A DNA stretch of 64,000 nucleotides from contig LUCM01000828.1 of assembly GCA_008360955.1 (NCBI GenBank), positions 1 to 64,000 of the forward strand, in the 5' to 3' direction. Source of the DNA: Fasciolopsis buskii. Its lineage: Eukaryota; Platyhelminthes; Trematoda; Plagiorchiida; Fasciolidae. Shown one piece after another: positions 11,736-23,289 of the stretch. The notes below the pieces were generated by a model that saw nothing but the letters and a program-made list of their open reading frames with translations, was not told where the DNA came from and searched no databases. Within the stretch, counting starts at the first letter, position 1. Each line of letters starts with the position of its first letter. The translations under genes and the position numbers were made by a program.

Positions 11736-12253
11736 TGACTAAACTTGATAGAGCCTCCTACTAGCTTTTTAAAGCTTTGCTGAGGCAACGAAACACTCGA
11801 TCGACATGACAATCTAATCTGTCCGGCTTTATTTGCATGTTCTTTTTTTCCCTGACTGTTTGGCACGAGCGAGCATAGTAAAATAATGAATGAGTTATAT
11901 TTGTGAAGGGGTTTTCTTAAGTAAGTTGGCTGAACACCTGGTGACTAACAAGGTTTACACCAAAATATTGACCACTCGTAAAATGGCATGAAAGAGACCA
12001 CCGTATTAGAGCCGACAGGGAGTGAATAACTGAATCGTATCGAACGGAAGCCATTTCTATTGTTGGCCAATGAAATTAGTGAGAAACCTATTATATTCAT
12101 GTTTGTCTTGTCATTCATTGCCGCTTCTGTTGGTATTCCCAAAGCTACACAGCTTCTCAGTGAGCTAATCCTCAGTCATGCTATTCGTTAAACACATTTG
12201 CACATTTTCGTACGCGTATTATGTTTCTTATATCCACTGTCCAGTCCATGTAG

Positions 12254-12442
12254 CGTGCGAAAAACCACGGTGTCATTTTGCCGGATGCGCATTACAAACC
12301 ATGTTCAATCAGTTGGTCGGGGCAGCATTTGGTACGGCCGGACAGCTATGCATGACTCTTTCTACAGTTGTGTTTGTGGGTGAGGCGCGCATTTGGCTAA
12401 ATGAGCTGGTTTGACAAGCCAGTCACCTCAATTCTTCTGCTG
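12254..12442 (+). pseudogene. ALDH6A1-like pseudogene exon b (catalytic Cys exon)
   Basis: After acceptor CATGTAG the frame reads RAKNHGVILPDAHYK. A one-base loss near 12296 then moves the reading to MFNQLVGAAFGTAGQ, the catalytic LCMTLST, VVFVGEARIWLNELV and a TGA stop at 12412-12414. The expected sequence continues in the same frame after the stop. The donor is GTAATG at 12443. Arg before the catalytic Cys is Leu here. Confidence 0.9.
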
Positions 12443-13667
12443 GTAATGATGTCTTTTCAGTTTTATTTTGGGAGATACCTTCAAATCGTCCATTTTTATC
12501 AATGGAAAGCAGCGTTTTTGAAACACGCTTAGTGCTCAAGACCAAAAATCACAAGAAACCATCTGGTTCAGTCGTTTTTTCAAATAGTTCCATTCGTTTG
12601 TTTACCATTATACAACTTGGTTTTCTCTTCAATAGGGGCATCAGTTGATACCGACTTGACTTTTAGTCGCTAGTGTTCGATTAGGATGGGTTGGGTTTGG
12701 TTCAGTTAAAAAAATTTTACTAACGATTAGTTTGGTATATCTTCATTGCTTCATAGGATACATTTTTATCCTTGATTTCGTTCAGGCAATGCCAGTGCAT
12801 GCGTTTTGGAAATAATCCGACACATCCTCACGTGGTTCAATAGTTTTGGCTGAAAATCAATTTTAGCGGTGCACTCTAAATCAATTAATATTGTTTTGAT
12901 TGTTTGTACTGTCGCGGGCTGCGCTGTCGATCGAATAGGTAGGGAAACGTTTACTCAAGACTTTGTGCGGTCCCGTATGGGCTATCAACTACTTTCCTCT
13001 CTTGTGGAAGGTTGCCATCTTTGTCTAGACTACATCTGAAACGGATTGCGATGTTTCTTTGGTTATCAGTAGTGGCGCGACCATAGATCGGGATCGGCAA
13101 GTCACAAATCAACGAACGTTAGTGAATGCGATTTGTCGTGCTAAAACTCGGGCGCACCTCGATAACAACAGCGCGTTGGCTATCGGCCACCACCTAACAA
13201 CAAGTGATTAGATGACCAGAATATAGAGACAAACCAAATGATGCATGTAGCGAGCAGTGTCAGCCAATCAATATGAGTGATCCGAGCAGAGCCAGTTTGA
13301 CCACGGATAGAAAACAACAAGCGAGGAGGACCAATTAGGGTGTGCCTCGAAAAATCGATGAAGGAAATGGCAGTCACATGGGGTAGTTGATTCTATGAGT
13401 GAGATTTTGTTCAGTCTTGACTTGATTGCCCTAGACAGAACAGACAAGAGAAGGGAATCGATGATTAGCAATGTGATTAAGGATTGACGATTTGTGATAG
13501 AAACAACAGTAGATTTTTAAGAAACTATGTTGTAGACTCACTCTCGTTCCATGATATTGTGGATCACTTGAATTGCACGCTGGCATTTTGAACACCGTGG
13601 CATTTTGCGGATTCCCGATTGTTCAAGCCTATTTCCTCTTCTGGTCAATGCTCTACAATACATGAAG

Positions 13668-13906
13668 GGTTTGAACCAAATGTTGATGTTGGGCCGGTAA
13701 TCTCACCCTACGCCAAACAACGAATTCAGCATTTGATCGAGTCTTTCGTTCAAGAAGGCGCCAAAATCTTATTGGACGGACGTAGAGTTCGTGGTCCCGG
13801 TTACGAGGGTGGGAATTTTATCGGCCCCACCGTACAGGCGAGAGTGCAATCGCACATGCGGTGCTATTGGGAAAAGATTTTTGGTCCTGTTCGCTTCTGT
13901 CTGGAG
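13668..13906 (+). pseudogene. ALDH6A1-like pseudogene exon c
   Basis: The exon joins in phase 1 after exon b to give AGGFEPNVDVGPVISPYAKQ, followed by EGAKILLDGR, GNFIGPTV and EKIFGPV. It is fully open over 239 nt, from acceptor ATGAAG to donor GTAAAT. The only sign of damage is Lys in the motif normally EEIFGP. Confidence 0.9.
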
Positions 13907-15189
13907 GTAAATAAGTACATATGATGGGGATAGTGCACAATGTTTTGTTTGTTGAATTTTCCAACTGCAATTTATGTATACTTTGTGTGATCGTCTTTGA
14001 GCCCAGTGCGAGAATGTACACCCCATGACATATCCCTATGTCCCAGCCGATGGGAACAAAACGGTACTGGGAACTGGTGAATGAGTGAGATTTACGTACA
14101 GACAGTTCAACATGTATCGGAGGGGTTCGAATTTTAAGAGTCAATATGTCCGTCACAAACGTTATCAATTAGAACAGTTGGAGGAAGTTCAAGAAATCTG
14201 ACTATTCATCTCCAAGCCACCACTGAGCAACGAAAGTTACCTTTCAGTATACCAGGAATGATTACGCGAGCGTAGTGAACGCGTATTGAAGGAACACACG
14301 AAATTGCCTGTCACTGATTGTTTAGTTCAGAGGTGACGCAATTTTCTTAATTGGAAGAAAAACCATCAGGCTCTGGTTAGCAATTCGGATGATGGGTCTA
14401 ATTTGTATCGGACATTTATTAAATAAAAACGAACTGTTCGTAATCTCAACGCAAAGCTTAGCGATGAGAAACTGCCGTGCATGACGACAAGAAGTTTGTT
14501 AATCACCTCTTGTATTAGTGTCGCTTTTTTCGTTCACTTTACTTTCATATCTGTTAAACTAGCTCGATCTCTACAAACGCGCAGTTGTGACGACTCAATC
14601 TCTAAACCGAAATTAATGATTGATGGCAATCATACCGCGTTTAGTATGTCTCAGATTTTAAGAAAAATGATTTTCATCTTATCGTCAAATTCCTGAAATT
14701 GCTGTCTCGTCGCAGCTACATTAATTGATTAAATCTTAATGAATCTGTTATGAAGAAGCACTTTGATAATTGCTCTAATTCGTCAATAATGGATAACCAT
14801 CACGCTCGAAATTGGGATGAAACATCTGCACTGTTTTCCTAATTTTCAAGGGCGAGTTGGATGTTGACAATGCCTGACGAACCACTCGGAAAGAATTAAA
14901 TAAAATCTGCTACTAATGAAACTTATCCATCATTGTCTCCACCCCATATTCTTCCGAGCTGTTTCTTACTACCTTACTATATCAAAATGTCGAGTTCTTC
15001 CTCCTCGCACCTCGGCATATGGGAGCAGCCTAATACGTCACCATAATCGTCTCGTTACCCATGACCAAGCAATTGCCAATTTTGACTTCCTCTCACTTTC
15101 TTACTCTATTATTGATAACAAGACAGCGTGTATTATTTCTGAGGAAGGGGACTGCGGCTAACAGAAGCCTGCCAGGTGGGCAATTTGAC

Positions 15190-15255
15190 GGGCGGTGGAT
15201 GGATTCGAACCCGCGACCCGAACGCCATCTTATCCGCTTGACCATCGCCGACCCA
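15190..15255 (-). repeat. tRNA-like sequence (SINE head or tRNA pseudogene)
   Basis: The minus strand has a perfect A box TGGTCAAGCGG (15234-15244) and a perfect B box GGTTCGAATCC (15201-15211) at tRNA-like spacing. The T stem pairs poorly and no clear acceptor stem was found, so it is more likely a SINE promoter head or pseudogene than a working tRNA. No isotype is assigned. Confidence 0.6.
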
Positions 15256-15462
15256 TATCCATCGATATTTGTTAATCGAATCCATTCATTTTCACCATCA
15301 CGTTGAGAGTGATGTTCTTTGCGACAAAATCTCTCCACATACTAAAAACAGGCCGATGATTCATTGCTTTCAAACGTATAACAGCGCCGGTTGATTTGAC
15401 GAAACGTACTCCCAGTTATCTGTCGCCGGTCAGCTTCAGTTCGCTCTCATCCCTCCATATAG

Positions 15463-15685
15463 GTGAACAGGTTGGACGAGGCCGTTGAATTGATTAATAA
15501 AAATCTCTGCGATAACGGGACGGTCATATTTACCAGAAGTAGCTCTGCTGCACGCAGATTTCTCCACTCCGTCGATGTGGGTCAAATCGGAATCAGTGTG
15601 CCAATCCCGGTTCCGCTTCCCTGTGTTCTCTTTTACCGGGAATCGTGACTTATTCATGGGCAATTTGAATTTTTACGGGAAATCT
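15463..15685 (+). pseudogene. ALDH6A1-like pseudogene exon d
   Basis: The acceptor is CATATAG. The frame reads VNRLDEAVELINKN, NGTVIFTRSSSAARR and VDVGQIGISVPIPVPLP, then a one-base gain near 15622 shifts it to PVFSFTGNRD and NLNFYGKS. The 3' edge is uncertain: a GTGAAT at 15686 could be a donor, or the exon could run on a few codons. No final exon was recognised downstream. Confidence 0.85.
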
Positions 15686-17185
15686 GTGAATCCATGCACA
15701 TTGTTCCTCTCCCATTTTGTGGACGTATTTGTATGTGTACGTGTATTCATGTCGGTTAGTCTCAGTGCTGCCGATCGTAGGTCGCTGTCTCATTATAAAA
15801 TAACCTTTGTATGAAGTATTCTGGCCGTCTTGCTTAAAGCCTTTCCAGTTATTTCCTACAGTGCAACAGGGTCGTGCTCGCCTAATAAGCGGTTGCAAAT
15901 GTACAGTATCAACACTTGATCACTTGGTGGGTTTTCACCCATTTAGGGTTCCATATTTTAAAATGTTACCGTTTTACATACCAAATTGTGAAGTGACATA
16001 TGAGACCCACAATCATCTAAGAGCATCACCGCTCGTCCGGTTCGGTATATAAACCTAACTGGCAATTATTATCTCATCCTGAACCACCCTATCACTTTTC
16101 AAGCTGCACTTTGGCGGGCAAAAAGAGAATAACCTCGTCAAGAAAGAATTTGATGAGGCCTGGGACAAGGCTTTGTACTCACTTACTGAGATTCTGTATC
16201 CGACCGACCTATCCTACACGAGGAACCATATGTAGTATGTATACCCTTCACATGACACTCATTCCCTCATATTAGGAGATAGTCATGAAAGAGTAGGTAG
16301 GCGTACGGTATAGTGTATCACTGAAGCTTAGCTGTAAGTACTAATGCCATAAAATGATAATGGGCATTGGAAATTTTGCAGATATCTTTCCAGATTTTAC
16401 GAGCTATTCTACTGTTCGCTTTTTAACGAGAAGTAAAAGTGGAAGTGGTGGGACCTCTTCCTCCGTTTCTTCGCATCTCTTTTATTCGGGGACGCATTTT
16501 CAGCCTTTGCCTAACCCAGATGCAGTCTGTCAGCCGATTTATTTCTCTGACTTATGATTGTACTTAGGGTCGTGCAACAGGACCCCGTGTCCACTCTGGG
16601 GTTTCCTGACCAAACCGCGTCTGTTGCATTTGTGCCTTTTCCCACATCATTTCAAAATATTGTTGCTAATATTCGGAACTGGATAAAAGCATGTTGATTT
16701 TTCACGAAATTCTGTAGACTTACGTCTGCTCGCAAATTTTGAATCAATACATAGACAACCACTGCTCCTTGGTAAATGTAAGCGCAATCGTGCCCCTGTG
16801 GGATGAATGATATTTCAGATCCATGGTAAGCAGATCTCCGGAAGCTAGTGGGATGTCAGTTCCGAAATTGTTTTTACACAATTTATAATGTGGGAAATGA
16901 TACGAATTCAAATTTGAGTCACCCTTCGTTTTGTTGCATCGACATTTCTTGGTCTGATGATGATTCGTCTCGCAAAGATTTGAAGCTTTCGGTCACCAGT
17001 TGTCTGTTCCAACTCGGGCGTCGAAGGTGACCATTACTCCGAAAAACAACTTTTTTGGTCACTGCCAGCTTGCTGTCGATTGATGAGTTCAACTGACGGT
17101 ACTAAACTACTGTAATTTTTATCTCTTCAAGCCCGAGGATATGTTTATCGGTTTTTTCCCCGGAATTGAATATATATATATATAT
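15686..17185. other. Unassigned DNA downstream of the pseudogene
   Basis: I searched for a last ALDH exon after NFYGK and found none I could support. The frames at 15807-16052 and 16354-16557 have no known motif. A (TA) tract starts at 17170. Confidence 0.35.
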
Positions 17186-17226
17186 AATTTTTGTTCAGTG
17201 TATTTATATGCACTGAACAAAATTTT
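17186..17226. repeat. Short perfect hairpin
   Basis: TTTTGTTCAGTG (ending 17200) and CACTGAACAAAA (from 17211) pair perfectly over 12 bases with a 10-base loop, directly after a (TA) tract. It is AT-rich at its foot. Nothing indicates a terminator or an RNA gene; it may be the end of a small element. Confidence 0.6.
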
Positions 17227-17415
17227 GAAAACTTGCGATGAATTGTTAAGTGTTTATTTTGTCGTTTCGACTCGTTTTCCGACGTGAATAACAGAATGCA
17301 TGGGATGTCTAGTTCCACTTTTTCTAGCGTATTGCGGTTGTATCCGTTTCTCCATCGCACAGCCCCAATCTCGCTTGGTCCTTCCAGAGTGATGTAATAC
17401 TTATCGATTTCGACG

Positions 17416-17483
17416 GTGGTGATCAAGCGGATTAGGTCGTGGCGGTTGAACCTGAAGGTCGCCGGTTAGACTCCTATCACCAC
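17416..17483 (+). repeat. tRNA-like sequence with paired ends
   Basis: The ends GTGGTGAT (17416-17423) and ATCACCAC (17476-17483) are perfect complements over 8 bases, like an acceptor stem. Inside are TGATCAAGCGG (A box with one mismatch) and GGTTAGACTCC (B box with one mismatch, 17464-17474). The total is 68 bases. The anticodon arm is not clean, so I call it a tRNA-like pseudogene or SINE head. It resembles the minus-strand tRNA-like stretch at 15190-15255 (shared TCAAGCGGAT). Confidence 0.5.
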
Positions 17484-17876
17484 TGGTCAAATATCCTACT
17501 CGGCAGCCCTCTGTTGGCCGCTACCTCCCTCCTGAAAATGAAGTGCACTGCTAGTTCACTAGTGAAGGAAGTAAAAGATAACAAATTGAGCGAGTTGATC
17601 GAATGCAACGCTTTGCGGACCAAACATTCTCTTTTCCCTCCTCGAGCAATCTCACCTTGTCGATCTTGACTCCATGACTTGTCTGCGCACAGTGTTTCAC
17701 AGACTTGGAACCGACTCGTTCAGTCGACACGTCGAAATCGATAGAGATTGTGTCACTCTGGCGAAAACGATCGTTGCTGCACGATGGAGAAACAGATAGG
17801 CGCACAATACACCAGAACATGTGGAAATAGCCGTCCCATTCACGTATGACAACAATTTCTACTATATATATATATA

Positions 17877-18189
17877 TATACTACTTCCTGCTTATATATA
17901 TATATATACATACGTATATTCTGGGGCATTCTGCCCAACTGACAAACAATTATCAACCAATCACAGTCGTCATTCTTCTGTGGACTCTTCGACGAACAGC
18001 TTCCATGCACACTCCTGTTGCTACAGATTCGATTGTGGTGAGAAATATCAATCAATTCGGAGTGTACAAGTATGTGGATGTTTGGGCAAGAGAGCATCGG
18101 GTACGCATACCTGACGAGCGACAATAACCGCGAAACCGGTCGTGTGCTCCCGGGCTAATTTTGTTCACGCATCCAGATACTACTTCCTG

Positions 18190-18207
<18 letters not shown>
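17877..18207 (+). mobile_element. Retrozyme-like element with flanking direct repeats
   Basis: A 299-bp unit lies between two copies of ATACTACTTCCTGCTTATAT, one starting at about 17878 and the other at 18177, each running into a TA tract. The unit has no coding frame. It starts near GTATATTCTGGGGCATTCTG and ends after a hammerhead ribozyme at about 18098-18152. Related pieces occur at 1-62 (minus), 10055-10248 and 54500-54600. The direct repeats could be a target-site duplication, or the remains of a tandem array of 299-bp units. Known metazoan retrozymes and the schistosome hammerhead repeats are similarly small, non-coding and copied through RNA. Mobility here is inferred. Confidence 0.75.
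18098..18152 (+). ncRNA. Type I hammerhead ribozyme motif
   Basis: The parts are in order. Stem I 5' strand is CGGG (18098-18101) and GCATAC (18105-18110). The core CTGACGA (18111-18117) is followed by stem II GCG/CGC (18118-18120 and 18129-18131) with an 8-base loop, then core GAAA (18132-18135). The stem III palindrome ACCGGT (18135-18140) gives the U16.1 partner. C18141 is the predicted cleavage residue (GTC). Stem I 3' strand is GTGTGC (18142-18147), pairing with GCATAC with one G-U, then an asymmetric internal loop and CCCG (18149-18152) pairing with CGGG. Every conserved core base is present. In a single copy stem III has almost no loop, so cleavage would be expected mainly in dimers through the palindrome. 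Confidence 0.85.

Positions 18208-18233
<26 letters not shown>
18192..18233. repeat. TA dinucleotide tract
   Basis: An almost pure (TA) run of about 42 bases with one interruption (GT near 18221). It follows the right-hand direct repeat of the retrozyme-like element. Confidence 0.95.
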
Positions 18234-21200
18234 AGACAGTTCCAAAGAAAATTGATAAAAATTTGCTGGGATTGTTATCCCGTCGAAAATCATGCTTGTT
18301 AGAGTCTGTTCCTGAAATTATCTGTTACACTATGCGAACGAGCCCATAATTGTTTGTGTATTGCTGTGGATTGAATGATTTTTATGAGAAAAGGTATGTA
18401 CATCCTGACTCCAAGTTCGTTTCCCGTAAAATCATTCAGCGCTTTAAGGAACTTGTTCGAAAATTGTTTCTAGTCGGATTCCACCAGTACTTCTGCGAAC
18501 TGAGTATGAATCAGTAGAATTCCCGTCCTCATTTGGGAGTGAATGAGGTTGCACCTGAATCCAGTCGATTATTACTCACGCAAAGGAGCAAGTCGGCGGA
18601 CAGTGCACGTGAATGTTCAGCGATAAACTGATAGATCAATTCCTGAAATGCCCACACGCAGCTTCGCATGCGACTGGGGTGAGCAACGGCTAGCTTTTTT
18701 GATCTGATGACAGATTTTTTGCGAGCGTACCTAACAATCTCACTCCAGAAATTATCACCTATTTGTAGTGAAAGTGAATTCGAAGTGAGGAAGGCAGTTG
18801 GTAGAATTTGTCATTTGTGCACAGTGATTCTATTCGCATACAAAGCGACCCGGGAACAACAGCTCGCAGTTCGTGTGGAACTGGTACTGGACAAATCCGT
18901 ACACGGAACCTACAATTAGTCGCGATTAGTGGTCAGTATTTGGCGGGAAACGGATCATATGGAAGCGGCCATCAAGTGAATATCCGTAGGGCAATGCGAA
19001 GGTGAAGAACAAACAGTCGGTTTACTACCGGCGGTGTTCATATGGACTATAGGTCCGTCATTCCAGAAAGGCCAGAGGTTCCAAGTCCATATCCGCCAAT
19101 CACTTTGGTGGTGGGTGGAAATTCGCTGTTGCTCGGATCGCTACCACACCTGGTCTGTCAAGACCTTGTGTTTTTGTATCGTTCTAAGTTTCAAGATCAT
19201 AGTTGTCCGTTTCCCTTTCTAACGTAATTACCTCTAATAGTTCGGTACGCCTCCCATTACACTCATACGTCCAGCCCATAGAAAAGAACCGCGGAGTGCT
19301 GCTTACTGTACTGCATCCAAACGTGTCAGGAGGTACAGCCACGAAACCGTATCAGGTGATGTAGTGGTGGCATTTCGGTGATGGTTGCCGGATGCAAGTA
19401 AATCTTGACTTTGCAAGGTTAAGTTGACATTTTTTGTTTAGTTTTTCTTATCTCAATATGTAAGAATTTTGGGCGTCAAATTTATGCATTGAAAAAGTTT
19501 TCATCAATTGATGCACTTCATTTAGGGAAAAACGGATTTTATGTTCACTCGGTGAACACTTGGGTACGCACATTTCCAATCAACCCTCCCCCGCTGATTA
19601 CACCGTTCCTTCTCATTATTATCCGCATCCCGTTTTCCTTTCTCGATTTTTAACTATTCTATCTGGTCTTTTTTTCTAGGGTTTTCATTTATACATTCAA
19701 GTGAAAACTGTCACGCAGACGTAGTCATCCGACAAAGTGGCTTCTACACTTGATAGCAATCATTCAGGTACTGCTATGCCTGCTATGGAATAGTGCAACG
19801 AGTTTCCGCTGTGAGGGTGTTCTTCTCCAGGTCTTAAAGCTTTTAAAAAGCTTTTCGAATACTTTATCTTCTCTCCCTCTCGACTTGCACTCATCTTTTT
19901 CTATGGTATTTTCACATTCAGTTAAATGGTATTTTCCAGTTTTTGCATTTCCTAATCTGAACTGCTTGTTTGTATTTTTCGAATTGTTTGCGACTTTTTA
20001 AAGAAGAATTTTTGAAAATTTGTCACTTGTTCGCTCCGTCATTTTCAGTTGCTCTTATTCGTTGTCAATTGGATCACCGGGATGCACTTCATCGTTAGCA
20101 CTTGAAGTTAACAATGGGCAATGATTGGCTAAATAAGTCGAATCCATATAGATCCTCACACGGTAATCTGGAGCAGGGACCGTCTGATTCACTCACATCA
20201 CCGACAGCGGAGCAGCGGAGTTTACATGGGGTGTTGTTTCCATTTTTCCTTGGACAGCAAACCCTAGATGACTAGAATCCCTCAAAAACCACTTTGTACT
20301 GTTTTGAAGTAAAAGTATAGTATTCGTCTATGAATATTTGAAGCTGTAAGGGTAAACCCAATTGATCTAATATTACCAATTCGATGGCTTGGATGTTTTA
20401 AGCCGTTGTCAAAATGCATATAGTTTTGCTTACAAATCGTGAGTCCTGCGAAGTGTGGGCTTTAATACAATTCTCTGCAACCAGCCCTGTGTTTAACACA
20501 TCTCTGTAGAACCAAGAACAAGGATTCCCCAGCGAAACTGTAGTGCTGGCTGTTCCTAGTTGTTTGTTTGGTTTAATGAGAGAATTTCAGCCATTTGCAG
20601 CATAGTTGTGCAAGTCCATAATGCGAGAAAGTAAGAGTCCCTCGCCAACGAGTGACACGTAGGTCAGATAAAAATAATAAGACCGGTTCTTTTCATTACA
20701 CGTCTTTTGCACTGAGCGTTGAGGGTATTTGTCAGTAGAAGTGGGAGTTTGTTGTGCGGCAACAATGGTCGAAGTAGGTGACAGTTTATCTACCTTTCGG
20801 TTGCCTCGGGTAAACGTCCTCGAGACTGATTTTACTTCGCTTGTAATTCTAGCCCCGCGATAAAATAAACCTAAGTAAGTTGACAATCAGTCCTTTTCAT
20901 ATAAGATACTACTGAATCGAGCTTGGTTTCGGTAGAGTTGTGACTCTCAACATGTATACCGAACACAATGTGAATGAGCTGATGTTTCCTCTGAAGTGAA
21001 TGTAGGCTTATTCAAGAGCAGGGTCATGCAGGCGTAAACAACAATGCACATCGCTAAGCGGTTGTATTCCTGTTTAAGCTCTGTACTCCGCTTCAGGCCC
21101 CAAAAGCATCAAGCTGGCATGATTAGCTCGTAGTTGCAGAACTCCTTATTGATTTTTATTACGACAAATCTATCGAGCGCATCTGAGAAAGTGTTTTTGC

Positions 21201-22894
21201 TGTTTATTGTCATTCTATCCGGTTTACATTTGCTTGTGATCTCACCTTGAATTAAGTAGCAAATGCCTGAAAGAGAAAAAAGATGCTCCCTGTCGGAGTA
21301 ACAACCTGAATTATAACAGATGATTCCCTCCAATCTGGATATTGTCTATGGCCTATCTAACTTGCTCGGACGCCTGCGGAAGACTGTAGATAAACGAGGC
21401 GGGAATGACTGGAAAGTTGATTCAAAAATTAGCCCTATCTTTAATGGGTAACCCTATGAAAAACCATGAAGTCAAACCGATGGAAGTTCTCATTCATCCG
21501 TCAACGCCTGGTGCATATTTGAGCCTGCGTGGTTATCACCGGTTTCAGTGGGTCTTGTCGACCATTTGTTTGATGGGCTTCGTCTGTTGGTTCTTACACC
21601 TACCTGACCAGAATCCACCTTCCTGTGAAATTGGACCGCCTACTCTGATCGGCGTGTTTAAGGCCAGCCTATTTTTATCTGTACAGATCTGAGTTTGGTG
21701 ATGGTCGGCCTCGCGTGGTCCACGTAGTTTCAAAAGTTACATTGTTTTCATTTCCGGGTGCCAATCACGATTCTGTCTAATGCCATGGCTGCAAACCATT
21801 AAGACAACGTAGTTCATCCTTGGTCTACGTGTCGGGAACTGGTTGCGTTTTGCCACCAGAAGAAAACCGTCAACTTACAGATATCAATTAGTGATTTATT
21901 TACTACGGCTCACCCTGTGTTGTTCGGTGCTTACCACTGGTGAAGCACGGTTTTGGCAAAACTATTCTAGTAATAGAAAATGCCAACGCAGAAATAACGC
22001 GTTTATTTTATCCTCATTGTTTCACTTTGCTATCAACGAAGAAAAATGCATACTTGCAAACTACTACTTCGATAGCTTTGGATAGACATTTTTATACAAA
22101 AGAGCAATTCATTCTTTTCCAGCGTTTGTATGGACAGATAATCAGGACGCGATAATTTTTTCAGTTCGACAAATTAATTCGCAATATCTTTGGTATGTTA
22201 AACTTTCACGTGCATATATTGTAGGCATAATTATGTTTGAAAATCTCATCTTCGATTAAACTTCTCAAAAAGTCTCGTAGTGACTAACCTTGTGGACGTG
22301 TTCTTCACTCTTGAATTTCCGTTCGACATTTTTGTGTAGGACATGAAAAGTTCGACTTATCCAAAAATCAAATTCAGGCACAATTTTCAGATCAAAGTAA
22401 ATTTCCAGTAACTTATCTGGTAAAGCTGTCAATGAATCGGTAAACTATTGCGCACTTTAATAGATCTCACTACTATTATCGTTATTATAAGCTTGACGCC
22501 TGGAAGGGACATGACCCAATGGCCATTGTAGTCCACTAAATGAGATGCATACGGTAAACCTGGGCCTGAAATTTGAGGTGTCATGGGACCGAATAGGTCA
22601 TTAAAGAGTCGTGTAATAATCAGTCGGATGACAGCGTGTTCCTATCTACTGTTCCCGTTGTTTTCGCGTCAATAACATGGAAATTTGACAGCCCACCAGT
22701 AATGACTCTTCCTTTAAACTGTCATAAAACAAGTTGCAATAAACGAATATGCCAAAGACAGATTGATTGGCTTGCTTGCCTTCACAGTGTAGCTCTCTAG
22801 GGGAAGAAACTTAGCGAAAGCAAGTCAGTGAACTTTGTCCGGATCACCTTTTGATTGTTTCATCTTGCTTGATGCATTTCACGCGATTTAGTTC
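18234..22894. other. Unassigned DNA
   Basis: No exon or RNA gene is recognised. Frames at 18707-18919, 19042-19227 and 21405-21692 (the last with a hydrophobic stretch VLSTICLMGFVCWFLHL) have no identifiable domain and no convincing splice sites. Confidence 0.35.
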
Positions 22895-23218
22895 ATGGCG
22901 TTTTTTTTGCCGAATCCGGACACTTCATCCTGGTTGGTTGGCCCCGTTCACGATACAGTCTTCTCAGTTCGCATATTTCTCACTCTTGCCTTCTGATTAC
23001 GTCATTGTGTCGGATAGTAGCTGGTAGCTTATGGGACAATGAGGTCTCAATCTGGCCTTGATGTCTGCGCTCGCTGTCCGGTAAGATCGAATCACATCCA
23101 CGCCTGTGTATTGGTGAGGTTTTGTCTGGCACTGTCCATCATCGAGTAACCATCGACAATCAATGGGATAACTATTAGAATCAAGCGCAATGGTGATTAA
23201 ACTGTCATTCCCTTAGAA
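22895..23218 (-). repeat. Dispersed repeat family R3, minus copy
   Basis: The reverse complement matches 35634-35925 through GGGAATG, CATTACG-type blocks, GGTTAC and GGACAAAA-like segments, and most clearly CCCATAAGCTACCAGCTA, GACGT-ATCAGAAGGCAA and CATGAAC-AAATCG-GTGAAATGCA. It lies directly downstream, on this strand, of a possible LINE remnant at 23290-23625, so the two may be one element. Its identity is unknown. Confidence 0.6.
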
Positions 23219-23289
23219 CGGTTCTAGAAAGTGGCGTTTCTTGACACCTAGCAAATCTCTTGAATCTTTGTCTACCTGCCTCGCTCACG

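Larger units (their letters stand above)
9556..15685 (+). pseudogene. Methylmalonate-semialdehyde dehydrogenase (ALDH6A1-like) unprocessed pseudogene
   Basis: Four exons match consecutive parts of mitochondrial methylmalonate-semialdehyde dehydrogenase, which oxidises malonate and methylmalonate semialdehydes to acetyl- and propionyl-CoA in valine and pyrimidine catabolism. Exons are 9556-9818, 12254-12442, 13668-13906 and 15463-15685, all with GT donors and AG acceptors in compatible phases. The catalytic Cys survives (GQLCMTLST, family GQRC). Lesions are frameshifts near 9640, 12296 and 15622, an in-frame TGA at 12412-12414, and EKIFGP in place of EEIFGP, which loses the cofactor-contacting Glu. 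About the first 200 residues are not found upstream, and the final exon after NFYGK was not located. Retained introns mean a duplicated or decayed gene, not a processed copy. Sequencing indels could explain one frameshift but hardly all the lesions together. Confidence 0.85.

Noticed and set aside
16848..17030. NCFYTIYNV frame as the missing last ALDH exon
   Set aside because: Only the three residues FYT match the expected carboxy-terminal segment, and no acceptor in the right phase was found.
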